Assembly: GCA_963521545.1 (NCBI GenBank)
Contig: CAUQVP010000077.1
Location: 1 to 8,691 of the forward strand
Length of the DNA stretch: 8,691 bases
DNA from: JABCPE02 sp963521545
GTDB lineage: Bacteria > Bacteroidota > Bacteroidia > Flavobacteriales > Weeksellaceae
Direction of reading: 5' to 3'
Of the stretch, positions 1 to 6,771 are shown piece by piece. Positions within the stretch are counted from its first letter, which is position 1. Each line of letters starts with the position of its first letter. Both the position numbers and the translations under genes were made by a program. The notes under the pieces were generated by a model. That model did no database searches, was not told where the DNA came from, and was given only the letters and a program-made list of their open reading frames with translations.

Positions 1-2
1 AA

Positions 3-824
3 AATTTAAAAAGAGACATCACAAAGATTATACAAGGCAAGAATGCCCTTGTGGCAGTATCTGTGATGAACTCAAAAGGGAAAACAGAAGTAAATATTAA
101 CGGAAACAAAAAAGTTCCGATGCTTAGTGTGTTCAAATTTCACATTGCATTGGCAGTTTTGGATTTGGTGGACAGAGGTATTTTGGATTTGGAACAAAAT
201 ATTTTTGTCAAGAAATCAGAACTTTTGGAGAATACTTGGAGTCCCATTCGTGATAAATATCCGAATGGCAATGTGAATATCCCTTTGAGAGAAATCATAG
301 AATACACCGTTTCTCAGAGCGATAACAATGGTTGCGACATTCTGCTGAGGCTGATTGGAGGAGTTAATACTGTCCAGAAATTCATTGAGAGCAAGGGTAT
401 CAAAGATTTTGCAATAAAATACAATGAAGAAGAAATGAATAAGAATGGGAAATCCATCTACTCCAACTATACAACCGCAAACGCCTCCAGCAGGCTTCTG
501 CAAAAATTTTATAATGGTGAGATAATTTCCAAGTCTTCCAGAGATTTTCTATTCAGAATCATGTATGAGACTTCTACTGGAGCAGACAGGCTCATATCCC
601 TGCTTCCTCCAGATGTTATCGTTGCCCATAAAACAGGGACTTCTGGCATTGTATCTGGAATTCAGGCTGCTACCAATGATGTAGGAATTGTCATTTTACC
701 CGATGACAAATACTACACCATATCTGTTTTTGTGATAAATTCCAAAGAAAATACATCAACTAACGAAAAAATAATTGCTGATATATCAAAAACAGTGTGG
801 GATTATTATTTTCAAAATAAATAA
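3..824 (+). CDS. bla: Class A beta-lactamase, subclass A2 (VEB/PER/CME/CIA-like), 5'-truncated by window edge
   Basis: This is a periplasmic serine beta-lactamase that hydrolyses penicillins and, in this subclass, often cephalosporins. The frame is open from base 3, so the signal peptide and first residues lie outside the window. The GTG at 51 is only an internal Val codon, and residues below are counted from it. The catalytic SxxK motif is S26-V-F-K29 (bases 126-137), the SDN motif is S90-D-N92, the omega-loop Glu is E126 in NEEEMN (Ambler E166 with N170), and the KTG motif is K194-T-G196 followed by TSG. The stretches FKFHIALAVLD, HKTGTSGI and AATNDVGI are typical of the VEB/CME/CIA/CGA branch. 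The C-terminus is intact and all key residues are present, so the enzyme is probably active. The HopJ-family gene starts 6 nt downstream, suggesting co-transcription. No mobile element is seen, which favours an intrinsic chromosomal gene. The exact allele family cannot be assigned by eye. Confidence 0.95.
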   Translation, partial: NLKRDITKIIQGKNALVAVSVMNSKGKTEVNINGNKKVPMLSVFKFHIALAVLDLVDRGILDLEQNIFVKKSELLENTWSPIRDKYPNGNVNIPLREIIEYTVSQSDNNGCDILLRLIGGVNTVQKFIESKGIKDFAIKYNEEEMNKNGKSIYSNYTTANASSRLLQKFYNGEIISKSSRDFLFRIMYETSTGADRLISLLPPDVIVAHKTGTSGIVSGIQAATNDVGIVILPDDKYYTISVFVINSKENTSTNEKIIADISKTVWDYYFQNK

Positions 825-830
825 CTAAAA

Positions 831-1166
831 ATGAATCTTTTAGATAAAATAAAACAAAATCCTGAGGAAATATCATTCGATGAGGTGATTGCTTACATTG
901 ATGAGCACTATGACTTTGTTCCTACAGCTTTTCAGAATGGAGAAATTCTCAATGAAGAGAACCAAAATAATGGCTCTTGCAAAATTTTTTCTTTTGCGAA
1001 AAAATTAGGTTTAAATGAGAAAAATACATTATTTTTGTTTGGTGATTTCTACAGAAAAGATGTTTTAGGAGATTTGCAAGGGACTAATCACCAGAACATT
1101 AGAAATTTCATGAAGACAGGATGGGAAGGAATCAAATTTCATCGTGAAAGTTTATTAGAAAAATAA
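831..1166 (+). CDS. HopJ type III effector family protein (PF08888-like)
   Basis: This 111-residue protein has no signal peptide or membrane segment. It shows the conserved blocks of the HopJ family: HYDFVPTAFQNG (residues 26-37), NNGSCKIFSFAKKLGL (47-61), FLFGDFYRKDVL (68-79) and GTNHQNIRNFMKTGW (84-98). The length fits the family. The family name comes from a Pseudomonas syringae protein, but close relatives are widespread in free-living bacteria, including Bacteroidota without type III secretion. The name should therefore not be read as evidence for an effector. No biochemical function is established that I can name. The ATG lies 6 nt after the beta-lactamase stop and the stop lies 27 nt before the OmpA-family gene, so it probably sits in the middle of a rightward transcript. 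Family assignment is secure; role is unknown. Confidence 0.88.
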   Translation: MNLLDKIKQNPEEISFDEVIAYIDEHYDFVPTAFQNGEILNEENQNNGSCKIFSFAKKLGLNEKNTLFLFGDFYRKDVLGDLQGTNHQNIRNFMKTGWEGIKFHRESLLEK

Positions 1167-1193
1167 AATATATTCAGATTAAAACTATAAAAA

Positions 1194-3347
1194 ATGAAGA
1201 GAAAAATTCTTATCGCGGGACTATTTCTTGGAGGAGTAGCTGCCAGTAATCTATCGGCTCAGAAGTATCTTGGGCTGAGCAACAGTAACTATTCGGGAGT
1301 TTATGGGTCACAGTACAACCCTGCTAAACTTACTGATGAGAAAGTAAAAGTGGCTGTTAATCTTGTGTCTTTTAATGGACTGGTTAATAACGACTATTAC
1401 AGATTTAAAAATTTAGAAGATTCTTTTGGAAATTTTTCATTAGATGAGATAGGGAAAGGATCTTCTCACAATGCGGGAAATGGTACTTTAATAAACTTAG
1501 GAATCGTAGGTGAAGTTTTAGGGCCATCTTTCCAGTTTACAGTGAATAACAAATTAGGCTTCGGATTTTCTTCAAGAGTAAGACTTTTCGGTCAAGGAAA
1601 AAATATAAACTCTGCTTTCCTTGATGCCTTAAACGGGAATTTAGGAACTGACAACCCTGGTCTTGCTAATATTCCATTGGTTGATAATACAGGATTCGGT
1701 ATCAATACCACTGCGCTTACTGATTTAGGAGTAAAAGGTGCTTATGCTGTGATTGATAACAACGACTTAAAACTATCATTAGGAGCAAGTGTAAAACTAT
1801 ACAAAGGAGCTGGGTTAAACAGATTCGAAAGTAATGGATATAACTTAATCTATAACAATAACCCGTCTAACCCTACCATCACAGCGACTAATATTAACTG
1901 GGATCTTTACACGAACCTAAACCCTGATAAATCACTAAACAATTATGGTTTCTCTGACTTCTTCGGTGGAGCGACAGGGTTTGGTGGTGATTTCGGTGCT
2001 GAATTGACTCTAAAAGAAGCATCTGGTGACAAGCCTTACTTCTTAAAATTTGGCGCATCTGTTAATGATATCGGTGCTATCAAATACAATGATATTCGTA
2101 AACTGAGCATCAGAGGTGCGGGTTCTGCTATAGACCCTAACGAAATAGATATTTTTGACCTAAACTCTACTGCTAACTACCTTAGATCTAGAGGTTACAA
2201 CACTACTCTGACTACATCATCTGTAAGCCAAGGTCTTCCTACTAACCTAAATCTATATGCAGACTATGCTATCACAAAAAGATTTTTCGTTAGTGCTAAT
2301 GGTTTGATCAATTTAGCAAATACTAACTCTACGAACCCTTATTACCATAGTTTCGTAGGGCTTGTTCCTAGATTCGAAAGCAAGTGGGTAGATGTATCTG
2401 TTCCTTTGACTTACAACTTTATGAGCCAAGATTTCAAACCAGGACTTGCTCTTAGATTAGGACCATTGTCAGTAGGTTCTGATGACTTGAAAATCTTATT
2501 CACTGAATCAAAAGGTGCTAACATCTACGCTGGACTTGGTTTCATACTATACAAAGGTAAAAAAGCAGAAGCTGTAGTTGCTGAAACTGACAAAGATACA
2601 GACGGAGACGGAGTTCTAGACAGACATGATGAATGTCCTACAGTTCCTGGACCGATAGAAAACAGAGGATGCCCTTGGGGAGATACTGATAATGACGGAG
2701 TTCTAGACAAAGATGACAAGTGTCCTGATGTTCCTGGTCCAGTAGAAAATGAAGGATGTCCTTGGAAAGATACAGACGGAGATGGAATTCCAGATAAAGA
2801 TGACAAATGTCCTACTGAAGCAGGATTGCCAGAAAAACAAGGATGCCCTAAAACTCATGCTGATATCGCAGGTGAAGTTACTTCGGCTCTTAAAAATATT
2901 CTATTCAACTTAGGTAAAGCTACTCTAAGACCAGAGGCTGCTCCTAAACTAGATGACGCTGCTAAGATTATCAAATCTTCTAACGGAGGAACATTCTTAG
3001 TAATCGGACATACGGATAGAAAAGGAAATGCTGCCCTTAACCTTAGACTTTCTAGAGAAAGAGCTGCTGCAGTAGTTAAAGCCCTTGAAGAAAGAGGCGT
3101 AGACCACAGCCAGTTAAAATCAAAAGGTGTAGGCTTTGAATTCGCTGAAGTTCCTGTTACTGCTTCTGATGCAGAAAGAGAAAAAGACAGAAAAGTAGAA
3201 GTTAAATATGTAACAGGAAGCGAGTGGGATGCATTGACAAAATCTGATGTGCATATTGCAACTCCTAAAAAAGCTGCTGCAAAAAAATCTGTAGGAGCTA
3301 AAGGAAAAACTGTCCACAGAAAGCCAGTTGCTAAAAAGAAGAAATAA
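1194..3347 (+). CDS. OmpA-family outer-membrane protein: DUF5723-like barrel, three TSP3 calcium repeats, OmpA domain, basic tail
   Basis: This 717-residue protein is probably anchored in the outer membrane and tied to peptidoglycan. Residues 1-22 form a signal peptide (MKRK, hydrophobic core, cut after NLSA). Residues about 23-455 are rich in Gly, Asn and aromatics with alternating strand patterns, resembling DUF5723 barrel proteins. Residues 466-552 hold three 29-residue thrombospondin type 3 units starting DTDGDG or DTDNDG at D468, D497 and D526, each with two Cys (C481/C493, C510/C522, C539/C551). The OmpA domain spans about 556-672. It keeps the diaminopimelate-contacting pair D608 (GHTD) and R623 (LSRERA), while the usual NRRVE is DRKVE (665-669). 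The last 29 residues are strongly basic (11 Lys, no acidic residue), which is unusual. The ATG at 1194 is set by the signal peptide. A hairpin terminator follows 15 nt after the stop. I found no convincing own promoter. Confidence 0.9.
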   Translation: MKRKILIAGLFLGGVAASNLSAQKYLGLSNSNYSGVYGSQYNPAKLTDEKVKVAVNLVSFNGLVNNDYYRFKNLEDSFGNFSLDEIGKGSSHNAGNGTLINLGIVGEVLGPSFQFTVNNKLGFGFSSRVRLFGQGKNINSAFLDALNGNLGTDNPGLANIPLVDNTGFGINTTALTDLGVKGAYAVIDNNDLKLSLGASVKLYKGAGLNRFESNGYNLIYNNNPSNPTITATNINWDLYTNLNPDKSLNNYGFSDFFGGATGFGGDFGAELTLKEASGDKPYFLKFGASVNDIGAIKYNDIRKLSIRGAGSAIDPNEIDIFDLNSTANYLRSRGYNTTLTTSSVSQGLPTNLNLYADYAITKRFFVSANGLINLANTNSTNPYYHSFVGLVPRFESKWVDVSVPLTYNFMSQDFKPGLALRLGPLSVGSDDLKILFTESKGANIYAGLGFILYKGKKAEAVVAETDKDTDGDGVLDRHDECPTVPGPIENRGCPWGDTDNDGVLDKDDKCPDVPGPVENEGCPWKDTDGDGIPDKDDKCPTEAGLPEKQGCPKTHADIAGEVTSALKNILFNLGKATLRPEAAPKLDDAAKIIKSSNGGTFLVIGHTDRKGNAALNLRLSRERAAAVVKALEERGVDHSQLKSKGVGFEFAEVPVTASDAEREKDRKVEVKYVTGSEWDALTKSDVHIATPKKAAAKKSVGAKGKTVHRKPVAKKKK
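2595..2855 (+). repeat. Three tandem 87-bp units encoding TSP3 calcium-binding repeats
   Basis: Three in-frame units of 87 bp (2595-2681, 2682-2768, 2769-2855) encode 29-residue repeats of the form DxDxDGxxDxxDxCPxxPGxxEnxGCPW. The nucleotide copies are similar but diverged: units 1 and 2 share GACGGAGTTCTAGACA, while unit 3 differs there. They form the linker between the barrel and the OmpA domain of the surrounding gene. Aspartate-rich loops of this type bind Ca2+ in known TSP3 proteins. The third unit is degenerate at its end (EAGLPEKQGCPK). Confidence 0.85.
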
Positions 3348-3362
3348 TCTAAATATTTCTAT

Positions 3363-3395
3363 AAAAAGGAACTCTAAAATAGAGTTCCTTTTTTT
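3363..3395. terminator. Bidirectional rho-independent terminator between the OmpA-family gene and ligA
   Basis: A perfect 13-bp inverted repeat, 3363-3375 (AAAAAGGAACTCT) with 3381-3393, encloses the 5-nt loop AAAAT. On the + strand it is followed by a T run (3389-3395), 15 nt after the OmpA-family stop. On the - strand the run of A's at 3363-3367 gives the T run, so the same hairpin ends the pepE-ligA transcript. The TAA stop of ligA (3394-3396) overlaps the T run on the + strand. The position between two converging genes fits this role exactly. Confidence 0.93.
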
Positions 3396-5391
3396 ATTCC
3401 ATCATTTTTAAAAATTCCTGTTCATCTAGAATAATAATCGTGCCTATATCCTGCGCCTTCTTGAGCTTGCTTCCTGCTTTCTCTCCCACTACTAAATAAT
3501 TCAAGTTTTTGGACACCGCAGATATATTTCTTCCACCATGTTTTTCTACCATTTCTTCGGCTTGTTCACGAGTAAAAAGGGATAATTTCCCTGTAAACAA
3601 AAATGTCTTACCTGCTAAATTATCTGACAATACCTCCGTAGATACTTCGCCTCTTTCCAGCTGAATTCCATACTCTTTGAGCCTTTCTATCAGCTTTCTG
3701 TTTTCTTCATTAGAAAAGAATGCTGCGATGCTTTCGGCTATTTTATCGCCTATATCTTCCACTTGGATGAGTTCCTCCACAGTTGCCCTGCTGAGTTCTT
3801 CTATCGAACCAAAATTCTTAACCAATTTCTTAGCAATGGTCTCGCCGATGTGTTTTATCCCAATGCCATAAAGCACCCTTTCAAAAGGAATTTGCTTTGA
3901 TTTTTCTATCCCATCGATGATGTTCTGCGCAGATTTTTCCGCCATTCTTTCCAGCGGCAAGAGTTGTTCTTTTTTCAAGGTATAAAAATCCGCCACCGTT
4001 TTTATCAAACCTTCACGATAGAGCTGCTCTATAGTCTCCGAACCCAAATTTTCTATATTCAAAGCCTTTCTGGAAACGAAATGTATCATTTTACCGACCA
4101 CCTGCGGAGGGCAGTGGATTTCATTCGGACAGAAATGAAGCGCTTGACTTTCTTCCTTTATCAGCTCCGTATCGCACTCTGGACAGCGTGTTATATAGTT
4201 AATCTGCGGAGACATTGCTTCCCTTTTTTCAGTATTTACGCCTACTATTTTAGGAATGATTTCGCCGCCTTTTTCTACATATACAAAATCATTTTCGTGC
4301 AAATCCAATTTCTTGATAATATCCTCATTATGAAGAGATGCCCGTTTCACAATAGTTCCCGCCAAAAGCACTGGTGACAGATTGGCAACTGGTGTGATTA
4401 CTCCCGTTCTACCAACCTGATAATCAATAGACAAAAGCTGAGTTTCTACTTTTTCAGCCTTGAATTTATGAGCTGTCGCCCAGCGTGGTGACTTGGCTGT
4501 ATATCCCAAAATCTGCTGTTGTTTCAGGTCATTGACTTTGATTACAATTCCATCAATATCAAAACCTAAATTCTGCCGTTCTTTATCCCAAAAATTGATA
4601 AAATCTTTCACTTCCTGTAATGATTTGCAGAGTTTGCTATACTGCGAAACCTTGAAGCCCACAGAACTCATCTTTTGGAGCAGTTCCCAGTGTGTTTTTT
4701 CTGTAACATCCTGTGCTACAAACTGATACAGCACCGCCGAAAGCCCTCTCCTACTCACCTCCGTGCTGTCCTGCATTTTCAGACTTCCAGAGGCCGTATT
4801 TCTTGGATTCATGAAAATATCCAGCCCTTCCTGTTCTCTTTCCTGATTGATTTTATCAAAGGCTTTTCGTGTCAAATATATCTCGCCGCGCATATAGAAT
4901 TTTTCTGGAAAATCGCCATACAACTGCAGCGGGATGTCCTTTATCGTTTTCACATTGGAGGTAATTTCATCGCCCTGAAATCCATCACCACGAGTAACCG
5001 CCTGAACGAATTTTCCCTGTTCATAAAGTATAGAAATAGAGGCACCGTCGTATTTCAGCTCGGTCACAAATTCTATTTCATCCGTTTCCAATATTTTTTT
5101 GGTTCGGTTATACCACTCTTCCAAATCCTCAAAATTATAAGAATTATCCAGCGAATACATTCTAAACTCGTGAGAAACCGTAGGAAAAACCTTGGTAACC
5201 TCTCCGCCCACGCGCACCGTGGGAGAATTCGGGTCATAGAATTCTGGATTTGCCACCTCCAAAGACTGCAATTCTCTCAGTTTTTCATCAAACTCAAAAT
5301 CTGAAATCGTAGGATTATCAAGAACATAATAATTATAATTGTGCTGATGAAGCTCTTTTCGGAGGTTTTCTATTTTTTCTTTTACAGACAT
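3394..5391 (-). CDS. ligA: NAD+-dependent DNA ligase LigA
   Basis: This cytoplasmic enzyme seals nicks in duplex DNA during replication and repair, using NAD+ as AMP donor. The protein has 665 residues, close to the family norm of about 670. Domains in order are: the N-terminal NMN-binding Ia region (1-68, with HNYNYYVLDNPTISD-type motif); the adenylation domain with the AMP-accepting lysine K113 in KYDGAS and the downstream motifs RGDGFQGDE (134-142) and NPRNTASGSLK (195-205); the OB fold (about 318-395, VGRTGVITPVA); a zinc finger with C403, C406, C421 and C427 in the standard C-x2-C-x14-C-x5-C spacing; a helix-hairpin-helix region (about 440-585); and a BRCT domain (about 590-665, LAGKTFLFTG). 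All key residues are present. It starts 11 nt downstream of the pepE stop, so the two are probably co-transcribed. It ends at the shared terminator. Confidence 0.98.
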   Translation of the reverse strand: MSVKEKIENLRKELHQHNYNYYVLDNPTISDFEFDEKLRELQSLEVANPEFYDPNSPTVRVGGEVTKVFPTVSHEFRMYSLDNSYNFEDLEEWYNRTKKILETDEIEFVTELKYDGASISILYEQGKFVQAVTRGDGFQGDEITSNVKTIKDIPLQLYGDFPEKFYMRGEIYLTRKAFDKINQEREQEGLDIFMNPRNTASGSLKMQDSTEVSRRGLSAVLYQFVAQDVTEKTHWELLQKMSSVGFKVSQYSKLCKSLQEVKDFINFWDKERQNLGFDIDGIVIKVNDLKQQQILGYTAKSPRWATAHKFKAEKVETQLLSIDYQVGRTGVITPVANLSPVLLAGTIVKRASLHNEDIIKKLDLHENDFVYVEKGGEIIPKIVGVNTEKREAMSPQINYITRCPECDTELIKEESQALHFCPNEIHCPPQVVGKMIHFVSRKALNIENLGSETIEQLYREGLIKTVADFYTLKKEQLLPLERMAEKSAQNIIDGIEKSKQIPFERVLYGIGIKHIGETIAKKLVKNFGSIEELSRATVEELIQVEDIGDKIAESIAAFFSNEENRKLIERLKEYGIQLERGEVSTEVLSDNLAGKTFLFTGKLSLFTREQAEEMVEKHGGRNISAVSKNLNYLVVGEKAGSKLKKAQDIGTIIILDEQEFLKMME

Positions 5392-5402
5392 TTTCTATTT
5401 TT

Positions 5403-6098
5403 TTAGTCTATTTTACTTCCTGTTTCTATTTCGTAAGGCTCTTTTCCCTGCTCAAAAATCCGTGTGAGCTGACTGCCCTGCACTGTGATTTCATCGCCTA
5501 TTCTTCTAATCCAATTTCCTTCGCGAAGACCTACCACTTTGATATTATTCTGTGTCAAAAACTCTTTGATTCTGGTTTCTCTCGTTTCGCCATTGTGTTT
5601 CAAATCTGGATTTGGGTCGAGATAATGAGGATTAATATTAAACGGCACCAATCCCATAGCCTCAAAGCTCGGCGGATAGACTATCGGCATATCGTTGGTT
5701 GTCTGGATGTTAAGCCCGCCTATATTGCTCCCTGCACTGCACCCTAGGTATGGTTTTCCTTTTTCTACATTTTCTTTCAGAGTTTTCATCAGATTTTTTT
5801 CATGAAGAGTTTTGACCAAAAGAAAAGTATTCCCACCGCCTGTAAAATACGCCTTTGCTGAGGCAATGGCCTCTTGTGGGTTTTCAAATTCGTGGATTCC
5901 TTTTATTTTTATGCCAATAGTTCCGAAAAACTCGCGCGCCTTGTCCGTGTATTCTTCGTGAGAAATTCCGCTGGGTCTGGCGTAAGGAATAAACAAAACC
6001 TCATCTATTCCATGATAAAGTTTCACAAGTTCTTCTCGTAAATATTCTAAATATTTTCCACCAAAAAGTGTAGAAGTGGATGCTAAAATAATGTTCAT
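5403..6098 (-). CDS. pepE: Dipeptidase E (alpha-aspartyl dipeptidase, peptidase family S51)
   Basis: This is a cytoplasmic serine peptidase that cleaves dipeptides with N-terminal aspartate. With the ATG at 6098 it has 231 residues, matching the roughly 229 of the enterobacterial enzyme. The nucleophile is S121 in GCSAGSN, preceded by the glycine-rich turn FTGGGNT (85-91). D136 in TTNDMPIV and H158 in INPHYL sit at the spacing expected for the other active-site residues (Ser120, Asp135 and His157 in Salmonella PepE). HNGETRETRIKEF (168-180) is also conserved. The frame stays open to a further ATG at 6188, but those 30 residues look non-coding and would lie upstream of the predicted promoter at 6122-6153, so the 6098 start is preferred. 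It leads a two-gene unit with ligA; the pairing does not suggest a shared function. Confidence 0.95.
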   Translation of the reverse strand: MNIILASTSTLFGGKYLEYLREELVKLYHGIDEVLFIPYARPSGISHEEYTDKAREFFGTIGIKIKGIHEFENPQEAIASAKAYFTGGGNTFLLVKTLHEKNLMKTLKENVEKGKPYLGCSAGSNIGGLNIQTTNDMPIVYPPSFEAMGLVPFNINPHYLDPNPDLKHNGETRETRIKEFLTQNNIKVVGLREGNWIRRIGDEITVQGSQLTRIFEQGKEPYEIETGSKID

Positions 6099-6121
6099 AA
6101 TTGTTCTTTTTAAGCGTGTCC

Positions 6122-6153
6122 CAAAAGTAGTGTTTTTATGATTAAAAGTCAAA
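6122..6153 (-). promoter_or_regulatory. Bacteroidota-type promoter of pepE-ligA
   Basis: On the - strand, TTTG (6150-6153) and TACTTTTG (6122-6129) are separated by 20 nt. This matches the known Bacteroidetes consensus TTTG / TAnnTTTG exactly, including the spacing. Transcription would begin around 6115, giving a leader of about 17 nt before the pepE ATG at 6098. The site lies in the only intergenic gap of notable size on this strand (93 nt), just downstream of the accessory block. It therefore separates housekeeping expression from the immunity-like genes. No terminator hairpin was found between 6191 and 6154, so read-through from the upstream block is possible. Confidence 0.72.
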
Positions 6154-6191
6154 AAATGTAAATAAATCAATTCACAAAAACTGACCACTAT

Positions 6192-6758
6192 CTACCGTAA
6201 AAGTTTCCCATCATAATCAATGAAATAACTTTCATAATTGAAATCCACCAGCTCTATTCCCTTTGGAGTGAGCGTAAAAGCGGGCGTGCGCTCTATAGGC
6301 GAAACAAAAATATCCTTCCCGCTGAACTGCCAGAGGATTTCGCCCTGCCTATTAAGGCGTGATATCTCCACCTCGCCGTGGGTAATGTAATCATCTTGAT
6401 AAGGCGCTATCTCAAAGCAAGTCGCCATATCTACCTGCGTATGCCAAAGGAGCTCTAAGGAGGGTAAGAGAACACAAAATACAATATTACCAGAAGCTAC
6501 GAGTAATCTGTCATCATCCAAAAGAACATTTTCTTTTCCTATCCCACAAGTACACCCTTCTCCCTCAAGGAGAACACTAATAATTTTTTCTTCTGATTGA
6601 TAAAGATAAACTGCGACTTGTGGGGTATGGAAAGTGCGCTCTTCCTCCGTTTCAGTGGCAAAATAATGCCTTTCAAAGAAAGTATTATCGTTTTTATTTT
6701 CTATCGCTTTTATTTCTATCTGATAAAAATCTTTATAAAGCCAAAGGGTGTTTTTCAT
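6192..6758 (-). CDS. Uncharacterised beta-rich protein, last gene of the immunity-like block
   Basis: I do not recognise a named family with confidence. The 188-residue product has no signal peptide or membrane helix and looks like a series of beta strands. Visible elements are VAVYLYQSEEK (48-58), a GEGCTCGIG loop with two close Cys (C69, C71), LLVASGNIVFCVLLPSLELLWHTQVD (85-110), ISRLNRQGEILWQFSGKDIFV (132-152) and VDFNYESYFIDYDGKLLR (171-188). The pattern 'strand, DxxG-like turn, LW.F.G' recalls short beta-propeller-like blades seen in small bacterial proteins next to SUKH and other immunity genes. The gene starts 9 nt after the stop of the Imm26-like gene and shares its leader motif, so it is surely in the same transcript. 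An immunity role is inferred from this position alone. Both Cys could alternatively form a metal or disulphide site. Confidence 0.75.
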   Translation of the reverse strand: MKNTLWLYKDFYQIEIKAIENKNDNTFFERHYFATETEEERTFHTPQVAVYLYQSEEKIISVLLEGEGCTCGIGKENVLLDDDRLLVASGNIVFCVLLPSLELLWHTQVDMATCFEIAPYQDDYITHGEVEISRLNRQGEILWQFSGKDIFVSPIERTPAFTLTPKGIELVDFNYESYFIDYDGKLLR

Positions 6759-6771
6759 AGTGTGTTTTTAA
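6756..6771 (-). repeat. Junction motif copy 1: TTAAAAACACACTATG (stop-leader-start)
   Basis: This 16-nt stretch, read on the - strand, contains the TAA stop of the upstream gene, an A/C-rich leader and the ATG of the 188-residue gene. It matches the junction at 7578-7596 except for a 3-nt ATA insertion there. It may be a shared translation-initiation leader or a trace of cassette duplication. Confidence 0.6.

Noticed and set aside
51..53. GTG at 51 as the start of the beta-lactamase
   Set aside because: The reading frame is open upstream, the codons before it continue the mature N-terminal helix, and a start here would leave out the signal peptide needed for export.
216..503. 95-codon leftward open frame inside the beta-lactamase gene
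   Set aside because: It is antisense to a clearly conserved coding region and its product has no recognisable features.
1030..1037. TATTTTTG as a possible -7 element for the OmpA-family gene
   Set aside because: It fits TAnnTTTG, but there is no TTTG at the right distance upstream (the nearest leaves a 33-nt spacer). Such matches arise by chance in AT-rich DNA.
2525..2806. 93-codon leftward frame encoding a Ser/Pro-rich repeat protein
   Set aside because: It is the mirror image of the TSP3 repeats; the apparent repeats come from the 87-bp units on the other strand.
3964..4377. 137-codon rightward open frame within ligA
   Set aside because: It is antisense to the zinc-finger and OB-fold region of LigA; the composition is that of a shadow frame.
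4675..5304. 209-codon rightward open frame within ligA
   Set aside because: It is fully antisense to the conserved adenylation domain of LigA, with no family resemblance.
6099..6188. 30-residue N-terminal extension of PepE from an ATG at 6188
   Set aside because: It would place the start upstream of the consensus promoter and make the protein longer than the family, while the ATG at 6098 gives the expected MNIILAS start.
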